NCBI GenBank assembly: GCA_030267565.1
Contig: BRXU01000010.1
Span: 1,484,501 to 1,548,500, forward strand
Length of the DNA stretch: 64,000 nucleotides
Direction of reading: 5' to 3'
From: Pleodorina starrii
Taxonomy: Eukaryota; Chlorophyta; Chlorophyceae; Chlamydomonadales; Volvocaceae
The translations under genes were made by a program, and so were the position numbers. The stretch's first letter is position 1; the number at the start of each line of letters is the position of its first letter. A model generated the notes under the pieces. That model searched no databases. It was not told the DNA's origin and was given only the letters and a program-made list of their open reading frames with translations. This document shows positions 24,133 through 35,874 of the stretch, piece by piece.

Positions 24133-25674
24133 TTTGCTTTGTGTACAATTCTGAAGCACAGCGCGTCACAGCTTAAATGAAAACTGTATCTTCCATTTGG
24201 CCCTACCACGCATTCAAGTAAGGGTAGTTTGTTAATTAGGTCTAGGATGGCGAAAGGCATGCTGTTCAAAGGGTGGTTGCTACCGTTTTCACTGCCGTAT
24301 GGGGTACGGCAAGCATAGCCGGGAAACGGGGAAAGAGCGAAAGACGATTGAAGGACGAAGAGTGGTCCACGCCACACTGACAGCAATCCTCATGGGCAGA
24401 CTGTTTCACCAGTGATATAGCAAGTTCCTCAGCCGGAGAATGGGCAGGGAATGGGCGAAGTCCAGCAGGCAGCGTTTTCACTCCTTGCATCGTCGCCTTT
24501 CCCCCTCATCGGGAGCCTTGTCCGTTACGGAGTGGAGGTAAGTGACCATTTTCTCCCAAATTCTCGACTTCTTACCGTGACTTTATATCGGAAGCTGCGG
24601 CCACGGATTCTCAGTACGGATTCGGCCGCATCAGTTGTCAGCTGCTTTTCGCATACCTACCGGTGTACCAGCAAGCCACGCTGTTTACCGTCACAAAGTG
24701 AGGGCGGGGCTAACAAGTCTGGTCATAGCTCACATGAGAGTCTCACCCGTATGATCCACATTCGGGCCTTTCCGTCGCGTAGCGTCTTGCGCATAACAGC
24801 CCCGGGGCCTAAGGTCGATGCAATCACCAACGTGCTCTATTGATGCATTATTCGTGTTACAAAGGCCCACTGGCAATCCCGAAGTACCGCGCAACCCCGA
24901 GGAAATTGGAAAGGGTCACGCGGCGCTTCAGCATGTGAGCACGCTAGATACGGCCGACAAGAATAGACCTCAGAAACTAGGCATATCTACAAAGCTAGCC
25001 ATGATTGATCACAAACAGCCAGGTGTGGTACCTCGGCGCTCGGCCGGAAAGAAAAAATCAGCAAGAGGAGTCCCGTCACGGTGGGATGCGGGCATGATCG
25101 CCCCAGGTCGCCCCGTACCGCCCCGCGTGACACTCGAGAGGAGACGGCGCATGACGCTGGTTGCTATGTGACATATGAGGGTGCACGAGGTGTTTGTGAA
25201 GCTCAATATGTAATCTAAATATCTAGTGAAGTCCCAGCTACTAAACTCGTCAAAAGAATGAATCACGTCCCATCCGGTTAGTCTAAACCCAACGGCCACG
25301 AAACATAAGTAGCCGACAACGTCAGGCAGTCAGGCGCCACACGTGCACCAGTCTGAGCAATGGACCATCGGGTCGCCCAGTGTCAAGCGTGGTCTACGAT
25401 CCGTGCAGTCTGTCAATCAACGTGCGTAAGTACGCCAGGGTCGGGATGCCGACCTACCCACATCAACAAAATAACCAGGCGCATAGATGGCAAGCCAGCG
25501 CCTTCACAGGCGCCCCGGAAATCTCCCCTTGCCACATGCAAATATGCGTTGTATCCCAAATGGCCGCTAGCTAAATGCTCCGCGCATGCTCAAGGCGCGC
25601 GTTCTTATGCTCGTTCGACGGTTCTGCACGAGTGATGCTTATGTACACATGGAACGCTTTACTCCTCCAGCTGT
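24133..25674. other. SEC31 promoter region and Myb gene 3' flank
   Basis: No gene seen. A minus-strand TGTAA (TTACA on +, 24858-24862) lies about 810 nt after the Myb stop and could be its poly(A) signal. The rest should be Myb 3' UTR and the SEC31 promoter and 5' UTR. Confidence 0.4.
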
Positions 25675-28600
25675 CTATTTGCCACTCTGGTAGCCACTCA
25701 ATGAAAGTACGGGGAACAGTGAACGAATTGTTCCGCCCACCGGCGGCTTCGGCAGCGTAAGGCGAGGGAACGGCCCGGCAGGTCCGTTGGACGCGGACGC
25801 CAAACCAAGAGCTCCGAAAGGGGCCGTCACGCCGCCGTAACTGCCGGTCGCTGGCATATAGATGGCGCCGTCGGTGCGGGCGCCTGGCGCACCAAGCGCC
25901 GGCAGTTGTGGCATTGGCCCGAGAGGACGGTGCTGTGAAGATCCCACATCGGCCCCGAGCGGCTGCTGCGCCTGTGGAGCCATGACAGGCAACAGTGCAC
26001 TCGCCAAAGACGGCGGCAGGGGCAACTGGCCCGCGACGGACGGGGGCCGCGGGAAGGGCGGCGGCATGGCGATGGTGGGATGCGGCGACGCCCCCCCAAT
26101 CATCGGCGGCGGGAACAGCGGCGCGCTGCTTAGGGCTGGCATGGCCACGCCGTTGAACGCCCGACCCGCGGACTGGAGCTTGTGCAGCTGCGCAACCAGC
26201 GAGCCGCCCGACGTGAAACCACAATGACGGTTCGCACTCGGCGGCTGGCTCGCGGAACCTGCAGGAGCAGCGGTGGCGGGCAGCCCCAATCGGTTCAAAC
26301 ATATGCAGAGATTTGCCAGTAGTGCATTACGGTCGCAGTCACACGGAGGTGCACACACGGGGTGCACACACCCGTTGCGCACACACGCGGTGCACACACC
26401 CGTTCTGAAAGTCTTCCTGAACACCTGGAGTACACTAGTGTCGCTGTAGCGTGCAGGGACCGAACCGCCTAGGCACCCACCTGGAGACATATCCAGTGAC
26501 TCGACCGGCAAGCGACTGAGCACCGCGGTCTGCTGTTTGGCGGGGCTGCAGAAGTCCGGCACAGCCCTGCCGATGGCGGCATGTATTGTGCTGCCGGCGA
26601 CCGCAAGCGATTGCTGACAGCGTTCCGCGGTCGAGGTCTCGCCCGTCGCATAGTGGTCATTGCGGCCGCGGACAGCGCCATCTGGGCCTACGCCACACGC
26701 GCCGCAGCCTGGGTGCCGGGCGCCTTGGGCGTTGCCGCTGGGCGACGGCGGCAGAGAGCGCGTGTCGCCCTGACCTTCGCCCTCGCCGGCTGGTTCGACC
26801 GCTTCTGAGGGATCAAGGGTACCAGGTTTGGGTAAGATGAGCCTGGGGCCTCAAAAGAGTAGTTCTTGCGTTTTAAAGAGTAGTGCTTGCATTTCATGAT
26901 CAGGCAATTTCCGGCGCGTTACCATAAGAGCTACGCTTCCTACGTGTCGACGTTGCTTACCAGGGCGAAGGGTGCAGCCGGACGTGTAGTGCGGCAGCGC
27001 GGATGTGTTGCCAGCCCCCGCGCCATGCAGGGCTGGTCGCACGTACATGTCCCGGCTGGGCGTGATGCCGGTGCAGCCGTTATCTGCAGGCGCACAAGGA
27101 CGGAGTCAGTACGCATTTAACCCAGGAGAATTGGTACCCGCCATCGTGCCCCAAACTGCGCTGCTCATGAACACCACGCAACGTGGTGCAACCAAAGCCG
27201 AAGGTTAATTGTCCCCTATGGTCCCGTAGGACGCACCTTGCACAGGCCGGAGCGCTGGCCGCGAGTTGTCGGGCGTGCCTTGGGCGCTGGCCGCGGGCGG
27301 TCGGCCAATGATGCCGAACCCGCCGTTGCACGCCTGCAGCTCGGTCCAAGAGAGCGCCGGCACGTCCGACCACTCGTTGCTGAACCCCGGTGTCACTTTG
27401 GGCATGCCCGGCGGGACCGGCGCGCAGAGCAGGTCCGGCCCCGCGCTGGGGCCGTTTACTGCGCTCGGCGTGTGCAGGAGCCCTGCGCGAATACGTAACG
27501 GAAGAAGGGAGAAAAGGGCTTATAAACAAACTTGACCGGTGCTTGTCATGCTGCAGTCGGCTATCAGGCGAGAGGCTACAAATCAAGGTTTCTATCTGTA
27601 AAGTCAATGCCTGGTAGCCCGGGCGCCAACACACCTGCCTCCACGAAGGCCAAGAAGGAGCTGGTGGGCGGCGAGCCAATCACCTCCTGCCAGTCCAGGG
27701 GCTGATCACCGGCGGGTGTTACCGCCACAGCGCCGAACAGGCCCTCGGGCAGGCTCAGCGAGGTGTTTGCGCTGACGCCTGGCGTGGCCTGGACAAGCAG
27801 CGGGAGTAGGGGACATGCACTTCAAGGAAAGCATGCCGGATATGGCGGCTAGGTGACACGCTACGTAGGAAAGAGAATGAATCTGCAAGCGAGTGCATTG
27901 CCGCTAGCTTGGAGGGGCGTCGGGTCGGGCATGCAAAGTGCAGGCGGCGATGCCCAAGGGCCGAATGCGATGTGCAATCCCTGGCGACGGATCATACCTG
28001 CTGAGGCTCGTTGTTTCCTTGGGTCGGGTCGGCGTCCAAGACGGGCATTTGCGCCGCGAAGAGGCCGTAGTCAGGTGCTGGCAGCCCCGCCTCACCATCC
28101 AACGCGCCAGGCAGCTGGGATGCGGATGCGCCGCTGCGGTTGCGCTGGCCTGCACTGGCGGTGGATGGCCCGACGGATGGAGCGAATTCCTGGCTGGGCC
28201 CTTCGTCGCAACCGGCTTGCGTGTCGGCGGTCGTGGCCAGGGCTTCCGCGGGCGCCTCGGTGCTGACTACGCCTTGCGAGGGCTGTTCCGGGCAGCACAG
28301 CTTCGCCGTTGTAACGGCGGGCGTCGCGCCCAAGGGGTAGCAGCGGCCGCTGCGTGTTACACGCGTGGACATGTCCAAGAGCACATCGTCTGCGGGGGTC
28401 ATCGGGGAGGGACACAGGCGCGATCATGTTGTGCTGACATCGACACGAAGTGTACTTGCACTGCCTCGTGGTAGCGATATGCATCTTCCACAACACTGAT
28501 AAATTCGCGGTGCTGTGCGCAAAGAAGTAACCACGCATCTTGGTGCCCTTACCCGGCGCAGCTTCGGTCCGGCCGGCGGGACGTTGGCGCGAGCAGCCAT

Positions 28601-30995
28601 TCAGCGAAACAAGCGCGCTGCGGCTGCTGGTGCTGATAGTCGGGCGTTCACAAGTGCTGGCGACCGCAGTTGCGTTGACGCCCCTGTCGGCCTCGCAGCG
28701 CACCGAAGCCGGACCGCTCCTTGCTCCACCGCTGTCGGCTTCCAGGCAGCTGCCGCCCTTCCCGTTGCAGTCCGCGGCGTTGTGCAGCTCCTCGGCTCCT
28801 CCCGGCTTCTCGTTGCTGCGCTGCCCAAGAGCCTTCGAGGAGTCTTGTGGCGGCGGCAGGTCGACAGCTTCCGGAGCGGCGCTCTCCAGCGGCTCCGACG
28901 AAACAGCACGCCCTGCGCATGGCGGTGGCGTCGTGTTGGCCGGCAATGCGAGCGCCGCGAGGTGGGCGCGTGGCCGGCGCTGTGTGGATCTTGAACGCCG
29001 CCGGAAGGAGAGGAGGCGTGCGCCCAGCTGCAACCGCCCTGAGGCAGCGCAAGGGAATGCGCATAAAAGGACAGTGTAAGGCATGGGGCGATCGTGCATC
29101 GGCTGCGCCCCGCCACCTGCCCACACATATCTGGGTTGCTTGCACTGTAGCTGCCTTGAGCCCGCTGTTACAACCACTTCCATACGCGAATGTTGGACTT
29201 ACCCCGTGAAGCGCCTTCGCTCGTTGCCTCGGCAGCGTCCTCCTGTCCGGCCGCCTCCTGCGATGGGGCCCTGGTCTTCTCGGTGGCTGCAAGCGCCTCC
29301 GCGGACCCGGGGTCCTGCAGCACGCACGGTCGCCGCTCCCGCCGCGAGATCCCCGCGCCCCGCAGCGTGTCCCTTGGCGTGGGACCCGTGTTAGTGACGC
29401 GCGCAGGTGCCCTGGTCGACCGCGCCGCCGCCGTCTGTGGCAAGCCACCGCTAGCGGGTGTAGGAACTATCGCCGATGCCGGCATGGCGGGAAGCTCCGT
29501 GGCTGCTTCCAGGCGCACAGCGGTGGAGGGGCAGTCTTGCGGCCGCGCACGACCATGCAGCGCCAACTCGACAGCTCCTGCGCTGGCGGCGTCCTGGCCC
29601 TTGAGGCCTTGGGTGACGTCGCCTGGTTCCGGGGCCTTAGCAGCTTCTTGCGTGGAGGCCTGTACCCAAGGAGCACGTGCACACAGGAAGCCGTGATTCG
29701 CAACACTTACAGGGACCTTGGCGGCGCTGAGCTAGGTCTTGCAGATGAAGTTAAAGGCCAGCTTCTTCGCTGCTGAGGACATTGCATGAAGTGCGCAACC
29801 AGGGCAACGGCGACGACGCAACCAGGGCCTGGCGACGCAACACGCGCCCGCGTACCTTGCTCCGGCTACTTGTCAGGATGCACCACCGCCCGCGACATTG
29901 CTGCGGCGTGCGGTTGGAGATGTTCTTCGCGATCAACGACCAGGACGAGCCATGCTCCTGGAAGAGCGCCTGCAGCCGAGCGTCCTCCTCGGCGGTCCAC
30001 GCATCCTACAGTAAGGGAGCGCGACGATTAGCTGCCACGCGAACCGAAGTTACAGTGCGCCCCAGAGCCCTGGCGCAGATTCGACATCCGTTTCTTGCGC
30101 GGCGCAGAATCTGACACGCTTAGGGGCTGCTGTTTGGCCACCGGGAGCTGAATCCCTCACCAAGGAGGTTCCACTGTTTGGAATCTGCATTTGACCACGC
30201 GCACCCACCTTGCGAATGTTTGGGTCTAGGTGGCGCCGCCACCGGCCCTGTATGGCAATGTGCAGCCAGCAGAAGGTTGTTATAATACTGCCAAGGCGAT
30301 CTTCGTACACCCAAGGCCAAGGCTTGCCCAGACACGTACCATGCACTGCTGGTCCGTACGGCCGGGTAGATGCCGCGCCACGCTTGCCCATTTGCCGACA
30401 CCTAGCTCTTGCACCAACCTGGTGAGCAGTCTGTTCGCAATTTGCAGCGGGGAAGACGGCGAATTCAGCGAAGATAGACGCACGCCGAGCGCGTCGAAAG
30501 GTCGAAACGTGGGGACGCGTCGATACCCTAGGATGTCTTACCTGTCCTCCTCTGGTGTCCATTTATTCTTGACAATGTTGGGATTAACCTACGTTTAAAT
30601 ATTAAATGCCAAGGTTGTGGACCCTGATTTCAGAGCGGCAAGCTCGCTGAAGTGCGACATCCTCACTTTGTGCCGCCACCGCTGGGCCACCTGCTGCCCG
30701 TTGCGCCCCGGTATGTGCTGACTTATCTGAGACCATTTGTTACCATAAATTGCCTGCATGTCAAAGTGGTGGGCACGTAAGCCTTTTTTCTCGGTCTTTG
30801 TTGCAGCTTTCCAGCACAGGCGTCAAAACGCCCGTACCTCCGCACCTGATATTCCAATAGCAGGATATCTTCCTCTTCTGTCCAAGCGCCAGTCTGCGCG
30901 CAACATCGGGGCTTCGCAGCGTGATGCAGCCGTCGGTCAAGTCTACAACGGCCGCTTTGGCGTTCGGCGCAAACCTTGGCTGGCGCAGATCTCAT
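25675..30995 (-). CDS. Three-repeat Myb DNA-binding protein with long disordered tail
   Basis: Probable nuclear transcription factor. Exons: 30995-30846, 30753-30667, 30588-30542, 30430-30340, 30247-30209, 30005-29856, 29659-29203, 29038-28553, 28389-27998, 27788-27635, 27482-27237, 27083-26961, 26804-26481, 26258-25675; all in phase, about 1109 residues. Three adjacent Myb repeats carry all nine core tryptophans at regular spacing: 38/57/76, 89/109/128 and 141/160/179. Examples are GAWTEEED, NKWTPEEDR, HLPGRTDQQCMGRW and NRTPQQCRGRW. The arrangement resembles animal and plant 3R-Myb and SNAPC4-type proteins; I cannot separate these. The remaining 900 residues are low-complexity Ala/Pro/Ser/Gly with no other domain. 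The N-terminus is uncertain: the ATG at 30995 is in frame, but a good acceptor at 30894 would allow splicing from an upstream exon, and a further repeat could then exist. Confidence 0.8.
26348..26404. repeat. GTGCACACAC(G/C)GG minisatellite in a Myb intron
   Basis: About four imperfect copies of a 13-15-bp unit (GTGCACACACGGG and relatives) lie in the last intron (26259-26480) of the Myb gene. It is a simple-sequence tract with no visible coding role. Confidence 0.75.
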
Positions 30996-32872
30996 TTGTT
31001 GTCAAACGTCCAAGCACATGCTCGTTGAAACACGAAGAATTAAGGGGCCGTTTTCGTTGCGAGTGCGCGCGGGGCGGTAATGTCAGGTCCACAGATTAGC
31101 GCCGCTGCGAGTCGGTCGCGTGTCAGGGTCACGGTCAATTGGTAATGAAAAAAACTTGTATTCCGTTAGGCTCAACACATGCTACTGGCTAGATAGTGAC
31201 TCTCAGGTTCGTCTGTCATTCGTCTGTCTCTCTGTCAAGAATTCAAAAAAAGCTGTAGCTGCCTCGCCCAAGCCTCACAGTCGTAATTTCGCAAACAAGC
31301 AAGCACACTGTCTTGAAAAGGCATTTCGGAGCTTCTATGTGACACTTGGAGAGCGGCTGTCGGCTTCGGGGGCGAAGGACCAGATGCTGACAGGATGACT
31401 CGCACTTCCACATTTGCATGTTCTGATCGCACGCAGCAAGAAGTAATTCTACATTATAAATACGAATGCTGATCTAGAGCAATGATGTTGAGTTCGAGTC
31501 CGGAGGTTTCGCCAGCTCGCTCGGTGAGGATGTCCGCAGCAAACGGCCAATCGACCTCACTTCCGGTATACATGTTTGTATGCGAAATCAAATCTCAAAG
31601 GGCGCCCTTATCTCTTGGCGGATAAGAGAACATATGGTCCTCGGTCGTGCGCTTTATAGGGCCGTCGCCAATCCTAGCCACCCGAGCAGGCATGAATTCT
31701 AGCTGTCAAGTAACCCGTTTTGACGTTCAGGTTGGACGAAACGAAGCTGAGGGGCGACGTGGTTCTACTTCTGTGTAGATAGATCCCATCAGGGGCAAAA
31801 GACGAAGGGGCGATTTTATTCGCCACCGATCGTTCCCGACAGCTCGACCGTAACATTTCGTACGGACAGCTTACATACCGTCAGGCACAGATGCACCGAT
31901 AAAGCCAAAGCTTCATTTAAGCTTAGGAGAAACACGAAGCTATTCCGATAATCTAATACTCGCGCATGGCGGGACGATTTTCTGTGTCGGAGGTGGCGGC
32001 GGCGACCGCTACGTCTTCGCACGACGCCAAATGAAGCAACCAAGCTCTGCAATTCAACCTAAAAGCGCAATGTGCAGAGCATGTGGCGTTTTACCTGAAA
32101 TATTTTATTATCGTTTACGAAATTCAAACTTCAGTACGCCACTTCAGGTATGTAACGCTGTAGCTGGTTGGCGGTAGCCTCACACTCCTCACACTCCCTG
32201 AGTCATACCCTTCTTCAGCCAGGCCTAGCTACGCTTCTCGAACCTTCTCGAACTGCGCTTTCTGTCCCGTCCGTAGCAATTTTCACGGCCCGCAAGTGGC
32301 AATTTCCCCAGCAGTGCAGCTTGTATCGGGTCGCATTGGCAGTACATGACAACTATGCAGCTGAGGAGTCCGGGAGGTGGCCGCATCGGGCTACGGCGCA
32401 AGGGCCGGTGGCGAGGATGGGCTGTTGTCCCCTGTTGGTGCCCCAGTATTCATGTGTGGCATGTTGCTGTGTGGCCTTGGTTGTTTATATCTCAGGGTTA
32501 TTTCGCGGCTACTCGTCCTACGGTATTCGGCCGGTCCATGCACCACTGCCCCCGAGATTGCCGTTTTCCCTCGGTTGGGTTGCTTAATTCCCATTGACCG
32601 ATACGTGCTCATGCAACGTGCAGCCATGCCATGCCGTCTGAGCTCCCTTGCTCGACATTCTTGCTTAGACAAACCTTTGATATGCTGGCATTGCTGGGCA
32701 CGGGCCCGTGGCGGCTCCTTCTGGATGCGCCACACCCTGCAGTAAGCGCAGCTGATTGCATGCCAGCAAACAAAAGCTGATCATACGGTGTTAGCTAAGT
32801 CACTCCGTGAGAAACGCACGCTGGCTTGCGTAGCTACGTGCCGGGCGACACAGCTCTTCCGCATCCGTGAGA

Positions 32873-32950
32873 TGTTGTGGTCATAACGGTGGGCCCCAGA
32901 CCCTGGGAAGGAAGAGTAGAGCCAGCGAGGCAGCTGGACGTGCACTGTAG
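32873..32950 (+). repeat. Dispersed repeat, copy A
   Basis: This segment (core GAAGAGTAGAGCC, then CAGCTGGACGTGCACTG) matches 35043-35112 at roughly 75-80 percent by eye, in the same orientation. Similarity fades on both sides. It is probably part of an old repeat family, type unknown. Confidence 0.55.
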
Positions 32951-33381
32951 CGTGAGTGTCCTGAGCCGTGGCATTGTGCAGGCGGCCTTGGGGCCGAGGC
33001 AACCTGGTGTCAGGCACCAATCGCTCGGGCGAAACCTCCGAGCTTACAGCCCTTTGAGGCCAGGCTTCTTTGTCATCGCGCAAGGCTCTGCGCGGCACAA
33101 CACAGCGGGCCCTACTGTGTCTGGTGCCGCACCCGGAATCCCTACTTCCCTACTTTGGGGTTCACTGCGCAAAACATTCATACAGGCAGCGCAATGCCAG
33201 CCAGACATGGTACGCCGGCAGCTGCGATGCTTGCCACTGCTGCTTCCTCGCACTCGCTACCACATCAGCACCGGATTTATGCTTTGTTGGGCTCTTCCAG
33301 ACGCCCTGGAAAGCCGCATCGGCGGCCAACGCTGGGGGACGTTTGTGCGTACATTAGCCAGCAAGATCTGGGAACTGAGCG

Positions 33382-33935
33382 GTGGGCGCAAGGCGCTATC
33401 CGCTACCGCCAGCACCTGAAGAGCCCGGGGGGCGCCCACGCAACTCGTCATGGGCGCCGAATTTGGGCGTTAAGACAAAGCTGATCTGGCATCGGCACGT
33501 GTGGGTACGGATGCTGGCCAGCGACTGCCCCGTGCAGGATTTCATCGTTTGCGCAGCTGCCCCTTGTTGCCAGGAGCGCCTGATGCAGTAGGACCTTCAC
33601 CACATCGAAACATTGGCAGTTGCGATGGCAAAGAGGGGAGGGGGGTTTGCGGCGTTGGAGCGCTTACTGCAGTTCCTGGATGGTAAGCTGGCGGCACAAT
33701 TCAATAGAAGCTACCGCTGTTTTGCCAGCATCACTAATACCGTAAACGCGTTGGCGGCTCGGCTGACAGCCCAGCGCCCGACTGGCAGGTCAAGGTGAAG
33801 TTGCTTGAGGGTCTGGGCTGCCCTCGCACCTACTACGCGTACGAGTCCACACTTGTTACGGCCTGCCGTACGGTGGCCGGCCGGCGTGCCGCGGTGCGCG
33901 GGGTCTGCCTCCGTGCCTTTCGGGCACCGTATTGG
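33382..33935 (+). pseudogene. Possible decayed coding sequence, unidentified
   Basis: Protein-like segments follow each other on the + strand in different frames: around 33440-33591 (KTKLIWHRHVWVRMLASDCP), 33613-33798 (FAALERLLQFLDGKL) and 33782-33935 (QVKVKLLEGLGCPRTYYAYE). Frame changes and stops separate them. This could be a mutated mobile-element gene or chance. No family was recognised. Confidence 0.2.
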
Positions 33936-35042
33936 TGATCGTGGGCCATTCCCTGCCAGAACATGTGCCCTCCACATACGCGGGCTGAGCTGTGATGGGC
34001 CGACGGTGACCGGGGTGAACGTATGACCGCAGCGAAGAAACCGGGGTCTCCGGGCGCGGGCGCCCGGCAACGGTACCCTGACGGAAATTCCATGAGTCCT
34101 TTCAGTGACCCCGGAAGGACATTCGATGGCTGGTACCGGTATCCGCGCCACCAAATCTTCGCCATAGGGCCATATCGTCTCACGGAAGAGCACCGTTGCT
34201 GCTGTGCACGTTGCGCCCTGCTGTGCTGGAACGCGCCCGTGTGGAGAAACCCAGATCTACCGGAGCGCCTTCGACCTGGCGACCGACCAGGCCGCGAGTC
34301 CAGGTACCCGGCCTCGGCAGCGTGGTGTTCGCTGCAAACATGCAAGGATTGTTGAACGAATGGTCTGAACTGGGGGGGGGCTGGGGAGGACAGTGATCTG
34401 TTTATCTGTTTAGGGGCGAGGTGGGCTGAGGAAGATCTGTTTCCGAACGCTCGAAGGCGAAGCCAAGCTCAGGTACGGTGGAGCTGCGTGGACGAGCGAG
34501 TGGACCTGGTCGGTGCAGGGCCTCAGTGGGGCATTATGGGTCTCGACTGGGAACGTAACGACTCGTGAGTCCCTCGCTTATTGAGGCCCGTGGGGATTAG
34601 GACACCGTGCGTCTGTGCGGTAGGATACGTAGGTGGACATCTTTTGTCAGCCCCCGCAGCCTTTATCCTAGTCCCGGTTCACCATTGCCTGTGGTGGCGT
34701 AACCGCCAAAATTCATGAGCCATCCGTGAGCGGTTGCGTTTCCAAGCACTCCCATGGTAGGGTTGCCTGCATTATGCTGGGTGGTAGGCGGCAAAAAGCG
34801 GTGCCCTGGTTGGTCTCTTCTGCCTGAGTGGTGTATTTCCCTCTGTGGGTCCTTGCCACCTGGGAGATGCCCCTAAGTGTGGTTGTTCCGGGTCCTGTCT
34901 CTGGACGTGGGCCCGCCGTCCGCCTTGGGCTTCGGCACCACAGCAGTGGCAGGCGCGGTATGCACCGATAATCGTTCTGTGTCCATTTTGAAACTGTCAA
35001 AACATCAACGTGGCACGGAAAGTGTTGGTGGCTGCAGTTGTT

Positions 35043-35112
35043 GCTGTGGTTGTTACAGTGGGCTCCAGACTCTTGAAGAGTAGAGCCAACGGGCAGGCTG
35101 GCCGTGCACTGC
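35043..35112 (+). repeat. Dispersed repeat, copy B
   Basis: Partner of the copy at 32873-32950, with the same GAAGAGTAGAGCC core and GTGCACTG end. It is about 2.1 kb away in direct orientation. It is too short and diverged to look like an intact terminal repeat. Confidence 0.55.
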
Positions 35113-35330
35113 ACAGGAGGCAAGCAGGGCAGCACTGACGCACACCCAGACCAGGCAGGACGAGTCACGCAGGCAGGAACGAGCGAACCCGAGGGGGAGG
35201 GAGGCTCAGAAACCCGTGACCTCGGGGGAATTTGCCATGAGGCTCTCTTATTGGCGACGGGTCCCGGCTGTGATACCGCCGTGTTGCGAAACCAGATCTG
35301 ATGCATGTGCAAGCATGGGTCCTCGGCAAT

Positions 35331-35335
35331 TTACA
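35331..35335 (-). terminator. Candidate TGTAA poly(A) signal for TrpRS
   Basis: TTACA on the + strand reads TGTAA on the gene's strand, about 540 nt after the TrpRS stop. Another copy lies further on at 35053-35057. Chosen by position only. Confidence 0.4.
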
Positions 35336-35874
35336 GGCGAATATTGAGCTGCTTCAAGTCAGCGCGCCGGAAGCGTGTCACCTGCGGTACCCATAGACAT
35401 GAGTCTCGGCGCTCCAGTACGCTCTTGCCGGCCACACCCAAACAAGCCGGTGCACCGAACACATGCAGCAACCGCTCAGATCCTGATTGCGAATGCTTCA
35501 GTCCGATGCTTATAAGACCCGCGCCGCCTACCCTAAATTCAGTCATTACCTTTCGGTCAATGGCCCCCGACCGGCCAGCGCGCCCTAACAAATGAAATAT
35601 CAAGCTCGCGCACGGACAAAATCACTAATCGCGTGCACTTACGTAGCTGTGAAAACCATTCATAGTTGGCATGTCATCCCCCCAAGCCGTCCTGCGCAGT
35701 GCGCCGCTGTAACACCTGCCGTATATTATTCGGAAGCTCCGATACCAGCTTTTAAACCCAAGGCCAAACCCACCCCACGGCAGCAGCCCCGCCGGAGTCG
35801 GGTCCAGCCAAGCACACGAGCGCCCCACACGGCCGCGCTAATTACTGACAGTTCCTCGACAGGCAGCGCGCCAA

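Larger units (their letters stand above)
30996..35874. other. Gene-poor 4.9-kb stretch between the Myb gene and TrpRS
   Basis: No gene can be supported. It lies between the 5' end of the Myb gene and the 3' end of TrpRS. 32090-32130 is AT-rich. 32160-34400 has several medium open frames on both strands with no recognisable family, and 32873-35112 contains two diverged copies of one sequence, so old mobile-element debris is likely. TTACA at 35331-35335 is a plausible TrpRS poly(A) signal. Confidence 0.5.

Noticed and set aside
29711..29769. A small extra Myb exon with a perfect GTAAGT donor
   Set aside because: Including it puts the next exon out of frame and leads to a stop; leaving it out keeps every later junction in phase.
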